Shown here: piece by piece, positions 30,951 through 40,383 of the stretch
Layout of the letters: the number at the start of each line of letters is the position of its first letter
Position numbering within the stretch: position 1 is the first letter of the stretch
Assembly (NCBI GenBank): GCA_963575745.1
Contig: CAUYUJ010015504.1
Location: 298,199 to 362,198 of the forward strand
Length of the DNA stretch: 64,000 nucleotides
Origin: Prorocentrum cordatum
Lineage: Eukaryota > Sar > Dinophyceae > Prorocentrales > Prorocentraceae
Direction of reading: 5' to 3'
The notes under the pieces: model-generated
What the model saw: only the letters and a program-made list of their open reading frames with translations
What the model was told of the DNA's origin: nothing
The model's database searches: none
Translations under genes and position numbers: made by a program

Positions 30951-31945
30951 TGTGCGGCCGTATAGGGACGTGTGCCTCATGTGTCACCCAGTATGTACCC
31001 ATACGTCGTGTGTATGTTGTGTGTGTGTGTGTGTTTGTGTGTCTGTGTGTGCACAGAAGAGGGAGAAGGAGAGGGAGGCGGGTGGAAGACGCCGGGGCGA
31101 CGCGGCAGAGAAAAACCAGAACCCCACGAAACATGTGGGGAAAAACGATTCTTGAATTCTGGATCGACCTGTCGGGCGCCTGCCGCGTGCTCGTTCACCC
31201 GTCGTGTGCCAGTCGCGTGCTCGTGCACCTGCCGCGCACTAGTCGCGCGCCCCTTCGCCTGTCTGGTCCCAGTCGCGTGCTCTGGGGCCCAGAGGGTCAG
31301 CCAGCCGCCCAGCCAGCCATCCATCCAACCATCCAGCCCAACAGTCAATCCGCCAGCCAAACAACCAGCGAGCGAAACAACCAGCGGCGAACCGCCCGGC
31401 CAATCGGGGACGCGGCGCCGGCAACAGAGCGAAGCGCATGTATGTTTGCACATGTCAAGGGATTTCGTGCCCGCCTGCCATTAGCAGATGCGCTGAACGT
31501 GGATCCGTCGAGGCACAAACATCCCGCGGGTGACATCGGCGGGGCGGCAAGCCTTGTTTGAAATATTGCCGGGTGCGAGCCATCAACGATGCCTGACCAC
31601 GCGCGGGCGCAATCGTGACGTCGTAGCGAAGCCAGGCGCTGCATATACACCAGCCGCTGCACAACGTAAGCTTCACCCTGACAGCCACCCGCCCACAAGA
31701 CGGATTGATTCCCGAGGTGCGAAAACCCATGTTAATTTCACCCTCAGCCTTCCACCCTATGAAAATCCATAGGCTGTTCATAAGGAAAAAGAAAGGAGGA
31801 GGAGCAGGAGGGGCAGGAGGAGGAGGAGGAGGAGGAGGGGGAGGGGAAGGGGGAGAAGGGAGCGAGGGAGGGGTGGCGAGGGGGCATCGCGAGGAGAGAG
31901 CAGCGAGGCGGAGGCGCAGGAGGAGACGCCGCCGGCGACGGCGAG
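30951..31945. other. unassigned sequence upstream of channel exons
   Basis: GT microsatellite at about 31016-31052, CCAGCCAACCATCCA-type repeats at 31295-31375, and a GGA tract at 31793-31860. Further upstream exons of the channel gene (voltage sensor, S5) were looked for here but not recognised. Confidence 0.45.
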
Positions 31946-32031
31946 GCCTGCACCGGGGGCATCAACTGGCACGAGATCTTGGACCCGCTGATGTACAACT
32001 TCTCCCCGGCCGTCGTCGTCGTCTTCGTCCT
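31946..32031 (+). CDS. voltage-gated-type ion channel, exon with pore loop and start of S6
   Basis: Encodes ACTGGINW, HEILDPLMYNFSP and AVVVVFV(L). The TGGxxW word and the following DPL and SP match the pore-loop to S6 region of dinoflagellate ion-transport-domain channels as I know them. Start: AG at 31944-31945 followed by G. End: donor GTGCCC at 32032. The last two bases (CT) join G of the next exon to give Leu, and the S6 helix then has the length usual in the family. Exons upstream (voltage sensor, S5) are not identified. The protein would sit in a membrane and pass cations. Confidence 0.6.
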
Positions 32032-32070
32032 GTGCCCCCCGCGCCGGCACGGCGCAAGAGCCTGCCGTCT

Positions 32071-32101
<31 letters not shown>

Positions 32102-33501
32102 CGTCGTCGTGCGCCCCGTACGCCGCCGCGTGGAGCACACCGCGGCGACGGCGCGGTGCCGCGACGGCGTGGAGAGAGCCGCCGGCGCCGTCGGCGCCGT
32201 CGTCCGAAGCCCTGCCGCTCGGCGGCGCCCTGGCGAGGCGTCGGCGGCCGACCGGCGCGATGCCACGACGCCGCCCGCTCGGGCCCCAGGGGCTGGGAGG
32301 CCCCCGCCCTCCGCGCGCGGCGGCGGGGCGCTGGGCTTAAGTCGGGCATGTCCCTCCACAGGCAGAGTATCGAAGAGTAGTCTGACATAGTCTGGAAGTG
32401 TGTTCACAGGCTTCGTACTTTTATTCTCATTCAGGCTTCGTGCTCTTATTAGCCTACCATTGCTAGACGCTCCGCGTAACCCCAGCAGCTGTGAGTGGGC
32501 CGGCCGGCGAGTGCGCCTCTTGGAGCTAATTAGGCTTGCCCGTTGTCCCGGACCTCCTGCCCGCCGCTTGCCTCTTCGCTTGCGGCCGCGACCGAAAAAG
32601 TAACCCCAGCAGCCCATCCAGAAGCGATGCCCACAGGGGTTGCCTCGATCAGGGAAGTGGGCAGCACGCAGAGGAAGGGTCCTCCAGTGGGGGCCTCTTG
32701 GAGCGTCTTGAGTGCATCGGGGAGCTTCTTGGGGCCTCTTGGGGGGCTCTTGGGAGCCTCTTGGAGGCCTCTTGGGCGCCTCTTGGGGCCTCCTGGGGCC
32801 TCCTTGGCGCCTCTAGGGGCCCTCTTGAAGCGCTCTTGGGAGCCTTGGGAGCGCTCTTGGGGCCATCTTGGAGGATATCGATCAAACAAGAGGGGAGCTT
32901 TAATTAGCGTGCCCCCCCAAGAGGCTAAAATGCGTAGTAAAACCAATGATTTGGGCTTCCTTGCCACGGCCGTTTTGGACGCCTGACACCTCGCGACCAG
33001 CCCCGTCCAGGTCCAGGGGATGGGGTAGGGGCAGGGGTCAAGACACCCTCGTCGCACGCAAGCTGTCTAGCTCACTCCCACCCGCCCTCCCACCACAGAA
33101 GTGGCATCCGAGTCTCGGCATAGCCAGGGATCGCCACTGGATGGACAGCCACTGGGAACCAAAGCGGACGCCAGGTGCGCGACGGTCGCTGCGGGCTCCA
33201 CATGCGGTTGGTGTGCCATCCTCTTTTATATATAAAAAAACGTGATGCTCACCCGTCCGCATGGTCCAGATGCTGATGCGGGGGGCGTCAGCATTGTTCT
33301 GGGCCTGCGCACAGCAAGCATCATCATGCGGGCACCGCCGCCGTCCCCATCAAAAAAACATACAAAGTGATCGCGGATCACTGTACGACCTGGCTTTTCG
33401 CTTTTCGAGTTCGGGCAGCATTGGCCAATGCAGCTTAATGCGAGGCGACTGTTTGGACGGCTACCCGGGCCGCCAGATCGAAACGTGTATGCCCCTTTCA
33501 G
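32032..33501 (+). other. channel intron (GT-AG) with 11-bp array
   Basis: Proposed intron of 1470 bases, donor GTGCCC, acceptor CCCTTTCAG before G. It contains CGTCGT-type low complexity, one arm of a 185-bp MITE family near 32338-32365 (AAGTCGGGCATGTCCC), and an array of 11-mers of the type GGGGCCTCTTG at about 32690-32890. Long frames through it are repeat-driven. Confidence 0.55.
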
Positions 33502-33545
33502 GTACATGTTCTTCGTGATCTTCGCCCTGACCAATGTCGTTATCC
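33502..33545 (+). CDS. ion channel, exon with S6 core
   Basis: A 44-base exon encoding (L)YMFFVIFALTNVVI and the first base of an Arg codon. It follows a pyrimidine-rich acceptor CCCCTTTCAG and ends before GACTGC, a GA donor. Joined to the previous and next exons, the protein reads VVVVFVLYMFFVIFALTNVV, then IRVFVESAL. This equals in length the usual NVVTGVFV junction between S6 and the cytosolic tail, with TG changed to IR. The exact register match is the evidence for this small exon. Confidence 0.6.
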
Positions 33546-34075
33546 GACTGCCTTCGGCAAGTCCCGCCACCGTGTCAGCCCAGTGCTCCTGGAGGCGAGT
33601 GTTAGAGTGGCGTTATGAGGTTTCAACATGCGAGCCGAGCGGCGTTGAAGAAGCAGAGTGTGTTGACGGCTTTTTGGGAGGGCCTCGAGGGACCTCCAAG
33701 ACGGCCGCCTGGGAGATCTCTTGAGGCCTGCGTGGGGCAGTCTTGGAGCCGTCTTGGGCCGTCCAGAGGCCTTCTGCGGCTGTCTCGGGTCCCTGCAGCG
33801 GCCCTTTTGGGAAGCTCGTTTGAGTTCTCGTGGGACCGTCCTGGGCCGTCCACTGGCCTTATTGGGCCGTCTTGTGGCCGCCTTGGAGGAGTATTAGATT
33901 GGGCCGTCTTGGGGCCATCTTGGAGGCCTCTATGGCCGTCTTGAGCAAAAGGAAGCCCGAACAATTTGTCCGAAGCCAGAAAGGAAACTCAATCAACCCG
34001 TCGCGACCCCAAGTAGGAGTAAGCTTCCTCCCGCATGGGCGAATTGCGTCGTGTTGTTTGGCATTGGTCGACGTT

Positions 34076-34955
34076 TCTTGGCGTTGCTTGGCGTTGCTTT
34101 GCTTGGTTTGGCATGGCTTGGAAGCAACCATTGTTTGGCGTTGGCGTTGCTTGGCGTTGCTTGGCCTTGCTTGGCCTTGCTTGGCCTTGCTTGGCGTTGC
34201 TTAGCGTTGCTTGGCATTTCTTGGCGTTCCTTCGCATTGCCTGGTGTTGCTTGGCATTCCTGTGCAGTGCTTGGCACTTCTTGGCATGCTGTTTGACATT
34301 GCTTGGCGCTGCTGAGCTTTGCCTGGCGTTGCTCTGCATGGCTTGGCGTTGCTTGGCACGGCTTGGAAACAAAACCACGCAACCCGCGGAACGCAGTCAG
34401 GACCCAATACGAAAAAATGATGGAGTGCCGTAAGGGAGCAAGACAAGGCAAACCCAGGCAACGCCACAGTAGCAGAGCAAGGCCATGCAGCGGTGGGGGA
34501 AATGCCACGGTAAGGAAACGAGAAAACAAGACCAAGCAACCCTAAGGAATGCCAGCCAGTGCAGGCCTGGCACGCACCGGTTTTCCATGAGCCCGGCGCC
34601 GTCCCGATGGGATGATGTTGTTGCAGGGGCGCACGGCATGGTGCTGATCGGATTGCGTGGCGTTGCTTGGCACGGTTTGGAAGCAAGCATGGCTTGGCGT
34701 TGGCTGTTTTGCGTTGCTTGTCGTTGTTTGCATAGCTGTGCAGTGCCTGGCGCTGCTTGGCATTACTCTGGGTTGCTTCACGTTGCTGGGCAGTGTTTGG
34801 CATTGATTGGCACTGCTTGCGAACTTCTTGGCGTTGATTGGCGGTGCTTGTCACTGCTTGGCGTTGTTGCTTTGCATTGCTTGGCATTGCTTGGTGTTGC
34901 TTCGCATTGCTTGGCATTGCCTGGCGTTGCTGGGCACTGCTTGGAAGCACGCCAG
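34076..34955 (+). repeat. GGCGTTGCTT 10-bp tandem array in two blocks
   Basis: The block at about 34076-34368 reads as more than 20 consecutive decamers of GGCGTTGCTT with single changes (GGCCTTGCTT, AGCGTTGCTT, GGCATTTCTT). A second block at about 34660-34955 has the same unit with more variation. The sequence between and after them is not in register. Frames through it give Leu/Ala/Trp/Cys repeats and are rejected as genes. Confidence 0.8.
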
Positions 34956-37266
34956 GCAACATGGGGGATGCAGTAAAGAGACACGACCACGCAACTCAGG
35001 CAATGCAGCAAAGAGACGAGGGCTAGCACAGCAGGGTCTGCCACGGCATGGAAACATGACCAAGCAGACTTGAGGAACGTCTTGCAAGGGAACGAGACCA
35101 AGCAACTCGGCAAGAAGACGAGACCCTAAAACCCCAGGAAACGCCAGTCGGTCAGGCCAGGCAGTGCCACCGTGAGGAGACGAAAGACCAGGCAGCCCAT
35201 GGAAGCACCTCGTGAGCCAGGGATCGACCTAAGCGGTGTTTAGGCGATGTTGTTGGCTGTGTTCGTTTCGATGTCGTTTTGCAGCAAGGTCGGAATGAAG
35301 ACAAAACGAAGTAAAACGAAAACAAAACGAAAACGAAAAACACTGTTTAGGTCGGCCCCTGCCGTGAGCACACGAGGCCCCCTTTTGGGCTCCTTTTCGA
35401 GCCAAGAGGGGTCCAAAAGGGGCCCTACAGGGCCCCTTCATGGCTCTGTTCTGCACCCCCCGTTGAGGTCACCCCCTATGACCACCCGCCCGAGCCAGGC
35501 ACCCCCCTTCCCCGGGAACGCTGGCGTCGGCCAGGCCCGGCGCCCACCGGCCTCAAGCACACAAAGGAAGGCACCGTCGGGCGAAGCTTGGACATTTTGC
35601 GAGGCCCGCTTCATCGGAGAAGGGTTTGGGTTGTTCTCCAGGCCCTGCTTGTGGGTCCTCGTGTGGGCCTCTGGGGCCGTCTCGGGGCCGCCTCGGGCCG
35701 TCTGGAGAGGCGTACGAAGGCCAGCTTCAGCGGAGAAGGGTTTCGGTTGTTCTTCGAGCCCCCCTTGGGTCCCCTTGTGGTCCTCTGGGGCCTGTCTTGG
35801 GGCCACCCTGGTCCGTCTGGACAGGTGTGTGGAGGCTACAGTGCCGTGTTTGATACATGCTCCGCGTGCGGATCACGTATTAAGCATGCAGGGGTTTAGT
35901 ATTAAAAACAACGATGAGTTCATGCATACATGTATTCATACACTAATCATGTATTTCAAGTCCTACATCGGCCCAATGAAAGTTCCTGGAATTTTCATCA
36001 CGACGCTGGCCCGCGGAAGTCGACGGAAGTAAAACGAGGCGGAAGACGGGGGAAGGCCGCCGGAAGGCTTGCCAATGTCAGCGGAAGTAAACGACGCCCC
36101 TTCCGAACCCCCTACCCCCGTAGAAGCCTTTCAATGTTGTCTTCCTCCGTGGGCCGGGCGGGATCCCGCCTGGCTTATTCCGCTTTAATATCATAAATTT
36201 AGTTCAGGACGGTCCAAATCCCACCCATTAAAAATGGGGTTGACCAAAATCCCGGGCCGTTCACGGATCCCACCATGCTGGGATCGGCTCGAAGTAAGAT
36301 GGGGCTCATAAGTTGCAGTATTATTGCCGTGTTGGGGTCGTCTTGAGGTCATCTTGAGATCATATTCCGGTCATGTTTGGATCACGCAACCATCGCGTGG
36401 TCATTATGAGGCCACCCTGGGTGCGCTTGGATCCATCTTGTTGCCATCGGGCCATCTCGGCGTCACGCGTTGCTCATGTGTTTCGTCATCTGCGAGTCGG
36501 CCTGAGACGGTCCAGAATCCATGGCGGGATCGCGTTGGGGTGGCATCATCCTGGGTCCTCTGGACGTTATCGTCCGTGGCCTGAGGCTTTCCTGGAAGCA
36601 TGTTGTGGCCATGGGACGTCTTGGGATCGCGTGCGTGCGAACGCTGAGCACGCGCGCGCGACTTTTCATCTTGCCGACGGGTTTACATACATATCATTCC
36701 TCTTGCGAGTTTCCAAGGAAACTTTTGTTGGAGCCAAGTATGTGTTGTATATAAAAAAACAAGGTAGTAAACAAAAAACGGCCCTGTATCTTGGCAGCCT
36801 GGGTGGCCCGCCGCGGCCTCCTCGGCAGCTTTCGGGAGAGCACGGACCGATATCGCCTTCTGGTCTGCCAGGGGCCGCGGCCTCGGGCGCGCGGGGGGCC
36901 GGGGAGCGCCACGAGTCGGAGCGGGGCCTCGGGAGCCCGGGCCCAGAGCTTCCCCACGAGGGCCAAGGCTTGGCATTGCTCGGACGTGTGCATTTTTTCC
37001 TCGGCGAGGGCCTCAGAGGAGCATCCTCGACCATTTGGCGAACAAAAACACGCACGAAACCGACAAGAACACGGGAAATGGACGTCCGAGCGATGGCCAG
37101 AAGGGGGGGGGGGGGCGGCGCACGTGGCGAAGCGTGACCCAGGAGGGAGAAAAGACACGCGGACACCAGGAAGCGTCGATTCCCCAGAAAATGTGGAAAA
37201 ATATGGGAAGCGCAGGGGGGATCGCCACGAGGGAGCGTGGCCTCGGGAGCCCGGGCCCAGAGTTTA

Positions 37267-37418
37267 CCAGCCTCGAACGTATCCCTATCCCCAAGGTTGG
37301 CACGCCAAAAGGCGATGGCAATCTTAGGGATGTGCCCTCAAAAAAGAAGGGAATCCCTAAGATTGGCATCGTGATGAGGAGATGCCCAGCATAGGGATAG
37401 GGATATTTTCCAGGCTGG
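37267..37418 (+). mobile_element. 152-bp MITE with CCAGCCTCGAACGTATCCC ends, copy 1
   Basis: Starts CCAGCCTCGAACGTATCCC and ends with an imperfect inverted copy finishing in GGCTGG. A second inverted pair lies inside (AATCTTAGGGAT ... ATCCCTAAGATTG). The element at 44903-45054 is the same length and the same sequence in opposite orientation. TA stands on both sides of this copy. Confidence 0.75.
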
Positions 37419-37971
37419 TACACAGTTTCCCCACGAGGGCAAAGGGGGGTGTGGGCGGTGCACGTGGCGCAGCGTGGCTCAGGAGGAAAAAAGACACACG
37501 GACACAAGGAAGCGTCGATTCTCCAGAACATATGGAAACATATGGGAAGTGGGGGGGAAGACAAAGACCAAGAAGGTATGGGAAAAGATTGGGAATCTGG
37601 TTATTTGTGTCTATTTTTTTGTGTGTCCCAGGGCCCCTTCAGTGACAGGAGGGGGGGGGCTTGGTGGGGGGCCTCAGAGGGCTCACAGAAACCCTGCCAG
37701 ACTCGAAGAAGAGAAAACGAGACAAGCATAAACGTTTGGCGCTCCGCGCGGATTTCTTGGATCCGCGCTGGGGCCCCCCGGCGGCGCCTCGGGCGCCGCC
37801 CCTGGCGCGCGGAGCGCGCAAGGGAGCGGGGTCCAGCGCAGATCCAAAAAATCCGCGCGGACCGCCTAACGTCTGTGCTCATGCCGTTTTCTGCTCCTCT
37901 AAGAAACCTCACCAGGCTGCGCATGGCATGCGGCCATAGCTCAGCGTGCCAGGGGGCACGATGGCGTACAG

Positions 37972-38102
37972 GAGTTTTCGTCGAGTCCGCTCTGCGCACG
38001 GCGGAGGATGACAAGAGGCGGCAGTTGAGCGCCCAGATGTCCTCGCTGTTCCGCCAAGCAGACGAGGACAGCTCCGGCACGGTCACCTGGGACGAGTTCC
38101 AG
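37972..38102 (+). CDS. ion channel, exon with first EF-hand
   Basis: Encodes (R)VFVESALRTAEDDK, RRQLSAQMSSLFRQA and then an EF-hand loop DEDSSGTVTWDE with ligands at loop positions 1, 3, 5 and 12 and the invariant Gly at 6. The FVESAL start and the helix before the loop are the classic post-S6 tail of dinoflagellate channels. The acceptor is ACAG before G; the exon ends FQ at 38102 before GACTGC. Calcium binding to this tail would tune channel gating, by analogy with the family. Confidence 0.8.
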
Positions 38103-38796
38103 GACTGCCGTGACGAAGAGGGGGCCTCAGAGCAACGGGCCCCTGGACCTTGGGGATTTCCCTGGGGCTGGCGGGCTCTGCATCCTTGATTCGCCGAGGG
38201 AAGACGTCATCCTTGACTTACTCTTGAGCGGCCCAGAGGCTGGGAACGGCGAAGTAATGAGGACTCTTTCCCCCAAGGGCCACGTTTATCTTCACTGTGA
38301 TGCCCCGAGGTTCGCTCAAAGTCTGTCCCTGGACCCCTCCCATGGCCCGCCTTGGCCAGTTGCCCGTGCACTGTCCAGCCGTGGCGACAAGAACCTCCAG
38401 ATTCGCCAGAAAGCATCTGAATCTACGACGCCCTTGTTGTCTTTGTCGTTGTTGTCGTCGACGCCGCCGCCGTCGCCATCGCTGTCGTGCGTCGTCGTGC
38501 GTCGTCGTTCGGTCCAAGACCGCGGTCGTCGTGCGGCCGGCGAGGTGGCCCTCGCCGCCCTTGCCGCCGTCGTCATCGTCGTCGCCGTCACCGCCGTCGT
38601 CGCGCCGTCGTCGCCGCCGTCGTCGCCGTCGTCGCCGCCGTCGCCGATGTCGTCGCCGCCGTCGTCGCCGCCGTCGCCGCCGTCCCCGCCGTCGCCGCCG
38701 CCGCCGTCGTCGCGTCGTCGCCGCCGTCGCGTCGTCGTTGCCATCGCCGCTGCCGTCCTGTCGTCGTTTCCGTCGCCGCGCCGTCGCCGCCAACAG
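38103..38796 (+). other. channel intron (GA-AG), CGTCGC-rich
   Basis: 694 bases, donor GACTGC, acceptor GCCAACAG before G. AGGAC occurs at both exon borders. Only a GA donor keeps an AG acceptor and joins FQ to DHLAAPQL in the spacing usual for the family. The interior is dominated by CGTCGC/GCCGTCGTC low complexity (38440-38790). Confidence 0.75.
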
Positions 38797-38916
38797 GACC
38801 ACCTCGCGGCGCCACAGCTGCAGACGTTTCTGAAGGCAATCGACCTCGACGTCGACGAGGCCCGCGCGCTGTTCCACCTGCTCGACGTGGACGACTCGGG
38901 CGAGATCGACGCCGAG
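38797..38916 (+). CDS. ion channel, exon with second EF-hand
   Basis: Exactly 40 codons in phase 0. DHLAAPQLQTFLKAIDLDV, then DEARALFHLLDV and the EF-hand loop DVDDSGEIDAE(E), whose 12th residue comes from the next exon. The order TFLKAIDLD, LFHLLDVDDSG is characteristic of the paired EF-hands after dinoflagellate channel pores. It ends before GAGCGG (GA donor). Confidence 0.85.
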
Positions 38917-39627
38917 GAGCGGGCGGGGCCCCAAGAGAAGGATGGGGGATGAGGCGGAGGAGGGGGAGGGGGAAGAAGAGAGGAGGGGGTGATGGTAGAG
39001 AGAAGGAGGGAGGAGGGGGAAGAGAACGAGAGAGGAGGAGGAAGAGGAGAAGGGGGGGGACGAGGAGGAGGAGGACGGCGAGGAGAAAATGAGAAGGAGG
39101 ATGAGGAAGGAGGAGGAGGAGGAGGAAGAGGAGGAGGAGGAGCAGGAAGGGAGGAGGAGGAGGAGAAAGGAGGAGGAGGAGGAGAGGAAGAGGGGAGGAG
39201 GAAGAGGAGAGGAGGTGAGGAGGAGGAGGGAGAGAAGGACGAGTCAGGAGGAAGAGGAGAGAAGGAGGAGGAGTGGACGAGAGGAGGAGGAGGGAGGCGG
39301 GAGGAGGAAGGAGGAGAGAGGGAGGAAAGAGGGAGAAGGAGAGGAATAGGGAGAGGAGGAGTGAGGACTAGAGGAGGAGGAGGAGAGGAGGAGGAAGCGG
39401 AAGACGGGACGAGCAAGGAGGAGGAGGAGAGGACGGATGGAGGAGGAGGTGAAGTAGGGGAGGAGGAGGAGAGGAGGAGGAGGAGAGGAGGAGGAAGGAG
39501 AGGAGTAAGGGAGGGAGGGAGGGCGAAAAGGACGACCAGGAGGAGGAATGAGAGGGGGGGAGGAGGACGGTAAGGAGAAGGAGGAGGATGAGGAGGACAA
39601 GGAGAAAGAGGGAAGAGCTCCGAGAAG
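38917..39627 (+). other. channel intron (GA-AG), GGA-rich
   Basis: 711 bases, donor GAGCGG, acceptor CGAGAAG before G, with AGGAG at both borders. Almost the whole intron is GGA/GAG purine-rich low complexity on the plus strand. Confidence 0.75.
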
Positions 39628-40383
39628 GAGCTGGTGCATGGCTGCCTGCGGCTCCACGGGCAGGCCAAGGCTATTGAGCTCGCGGCCTTTATGCACGAGT
39701 TCCGGAGGACCGTGCGCAGGGCCAGGGTCCACGAGGAGCGGTCGTCGTCGTCGTTGTCGTCGTCGTCGTCGTCGCCATCGGCGTCGGAGGCGCTCGGAGG
39801 CCCTGGTGGCTCGCGACGGCACTCGGCAGCGGCGGATGGGGGGGGCGGCGGCGGCGTCGACCCCGGCCCTCACGGCTTCCAGGTTCCGAGCGTCGGGGGT
39901 CGATCGAGGGTGGAGGGTCGACCCTCGGGGCCCGAGGTTCGAGGGTCGAGGATGGAAGGTCGAGGGCCGAGGTCCGACGGGGAGGACTCGGAGGAAGAGG
40001 AGGAGAAGGAGGAGTCAGGAACACAAACACACACACACACACAATACGGGACGCGAAAACGACCACAGCCACTGCTTTTCTCGTGTTGCCGCCTTCCAGC
40101 CAGCAGAAACAAAGCAGTGGTTGTAGTCATGTTCGGTAAGCTTGGCTCCAGGGAAATGACCACGATCACTGCTTCTTTTTTAGCCGGCTGGAAGGCGGCG
40201 CAAACAAGAAGCAGTGGCCGTGGTCATTTCCCCGTCCCGCACAAAACAAACACCTTCCTCGGTGGCGCGCTCCGCACGCCAGGGGGGCCAGTGCCGATCA
40301 ACAGCAATCTGGAAGTGGTCTCTATCTATCCGTGCCTGCCTGGACTTGTCTCTATTTGCGTGGGTCTGCCGGGGGCCCATTGA
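39628..40383 (+). CDS. ion channel, last recognised exon
   Basis: Begins ELVHGCLRLHGQAKAIELAA and continues FMHEFRRTVRR, which completes the second EF-hand and the following helix seen in the family. After about residue 35 of the exon the frame turns into Ser repeats, then Gly/Arg and acidic low complexity. The frame stays open to a TGA at 40383. The part from about 40022, with CA repeats and two hairpins, is probably 3' untranslated or intronic, so the true stop is uncertain. Confidence 0.65.
   Translation, partial: ELVHGCLRLHGQAKAIELAAFMHEFRRTVRRARVHEERSSSSLSSSSSSPSASEALGGPGGSRRHSAAADGGGGGGVDPGPHGFQVPSVGGRSRVEGRPSGPEVRGSRMEGRGPRSDGEDSEEEEEKEESGTQTHTHTQYGTRKRPQPLLFSCCRLPASRNKAVVVVMFGKLGSREMTTITASFLAGWKAAQTRSSGRGHFPVPHKTNTFLGGALRTPGGPVPINSNLEVVSIYPCLPGLVSICVGLPGAH
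40061..40230. repeat. pair of adjacent hairpins, GACCACNNCCACTGCTT family
   Basis: Hairpin 1 has arms at 40061-40078 and 40111-40128 (16 of 18 pair). Hairpin 2 has arms at 40153-40177 and 40206-40230 (23 of 25 pair). The loops carry GCCGCCTTCCAGCC and its inverse GGCTGGAAGGCGGC, so the two hairpins can also pair with each other. This looks like a small palindromic mobile sequence inserted near the 3' end of the channel gene. Confidence 0.7.

Larger units (their letters stand above)
33546..37971 (+). other. channel intron (GA-AG) with repeats and a MITE
   Basis: Proposed intron of 4426 bases, donor GACTGC, acceptor GGCGTACAG before G. It carries GGGCCGTCTTGG-type arrays (33680-33950, 35600-35820), the 10-bp TTGGCGTTGC array (34076-34955), a region of GATCATCTT-like words (36330-36620) and the 152-bp MITE at 37267-37418. 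No independent gene is supported inside. Confidence 0.5.

Noticed and set aside
30190-30965. Frames of ~200 aa through the 89-bp array
   Set aside because: All three frames are open because of unit composition; there is no start or flank that looks like a gene.
28236-31945. Search for voltage-sensor and S5 exons of the channel
   Set aside because: No frame with regularly spaced Arg in a hydrophobic helix was recognised. These exons may be in the gap, upstream, or too short to see.
38316-39668. Minus-strand frame of 450 aa
   Set aside because: It reads the complement of GGA and CGTCGC microsatellites inside the channel introns.
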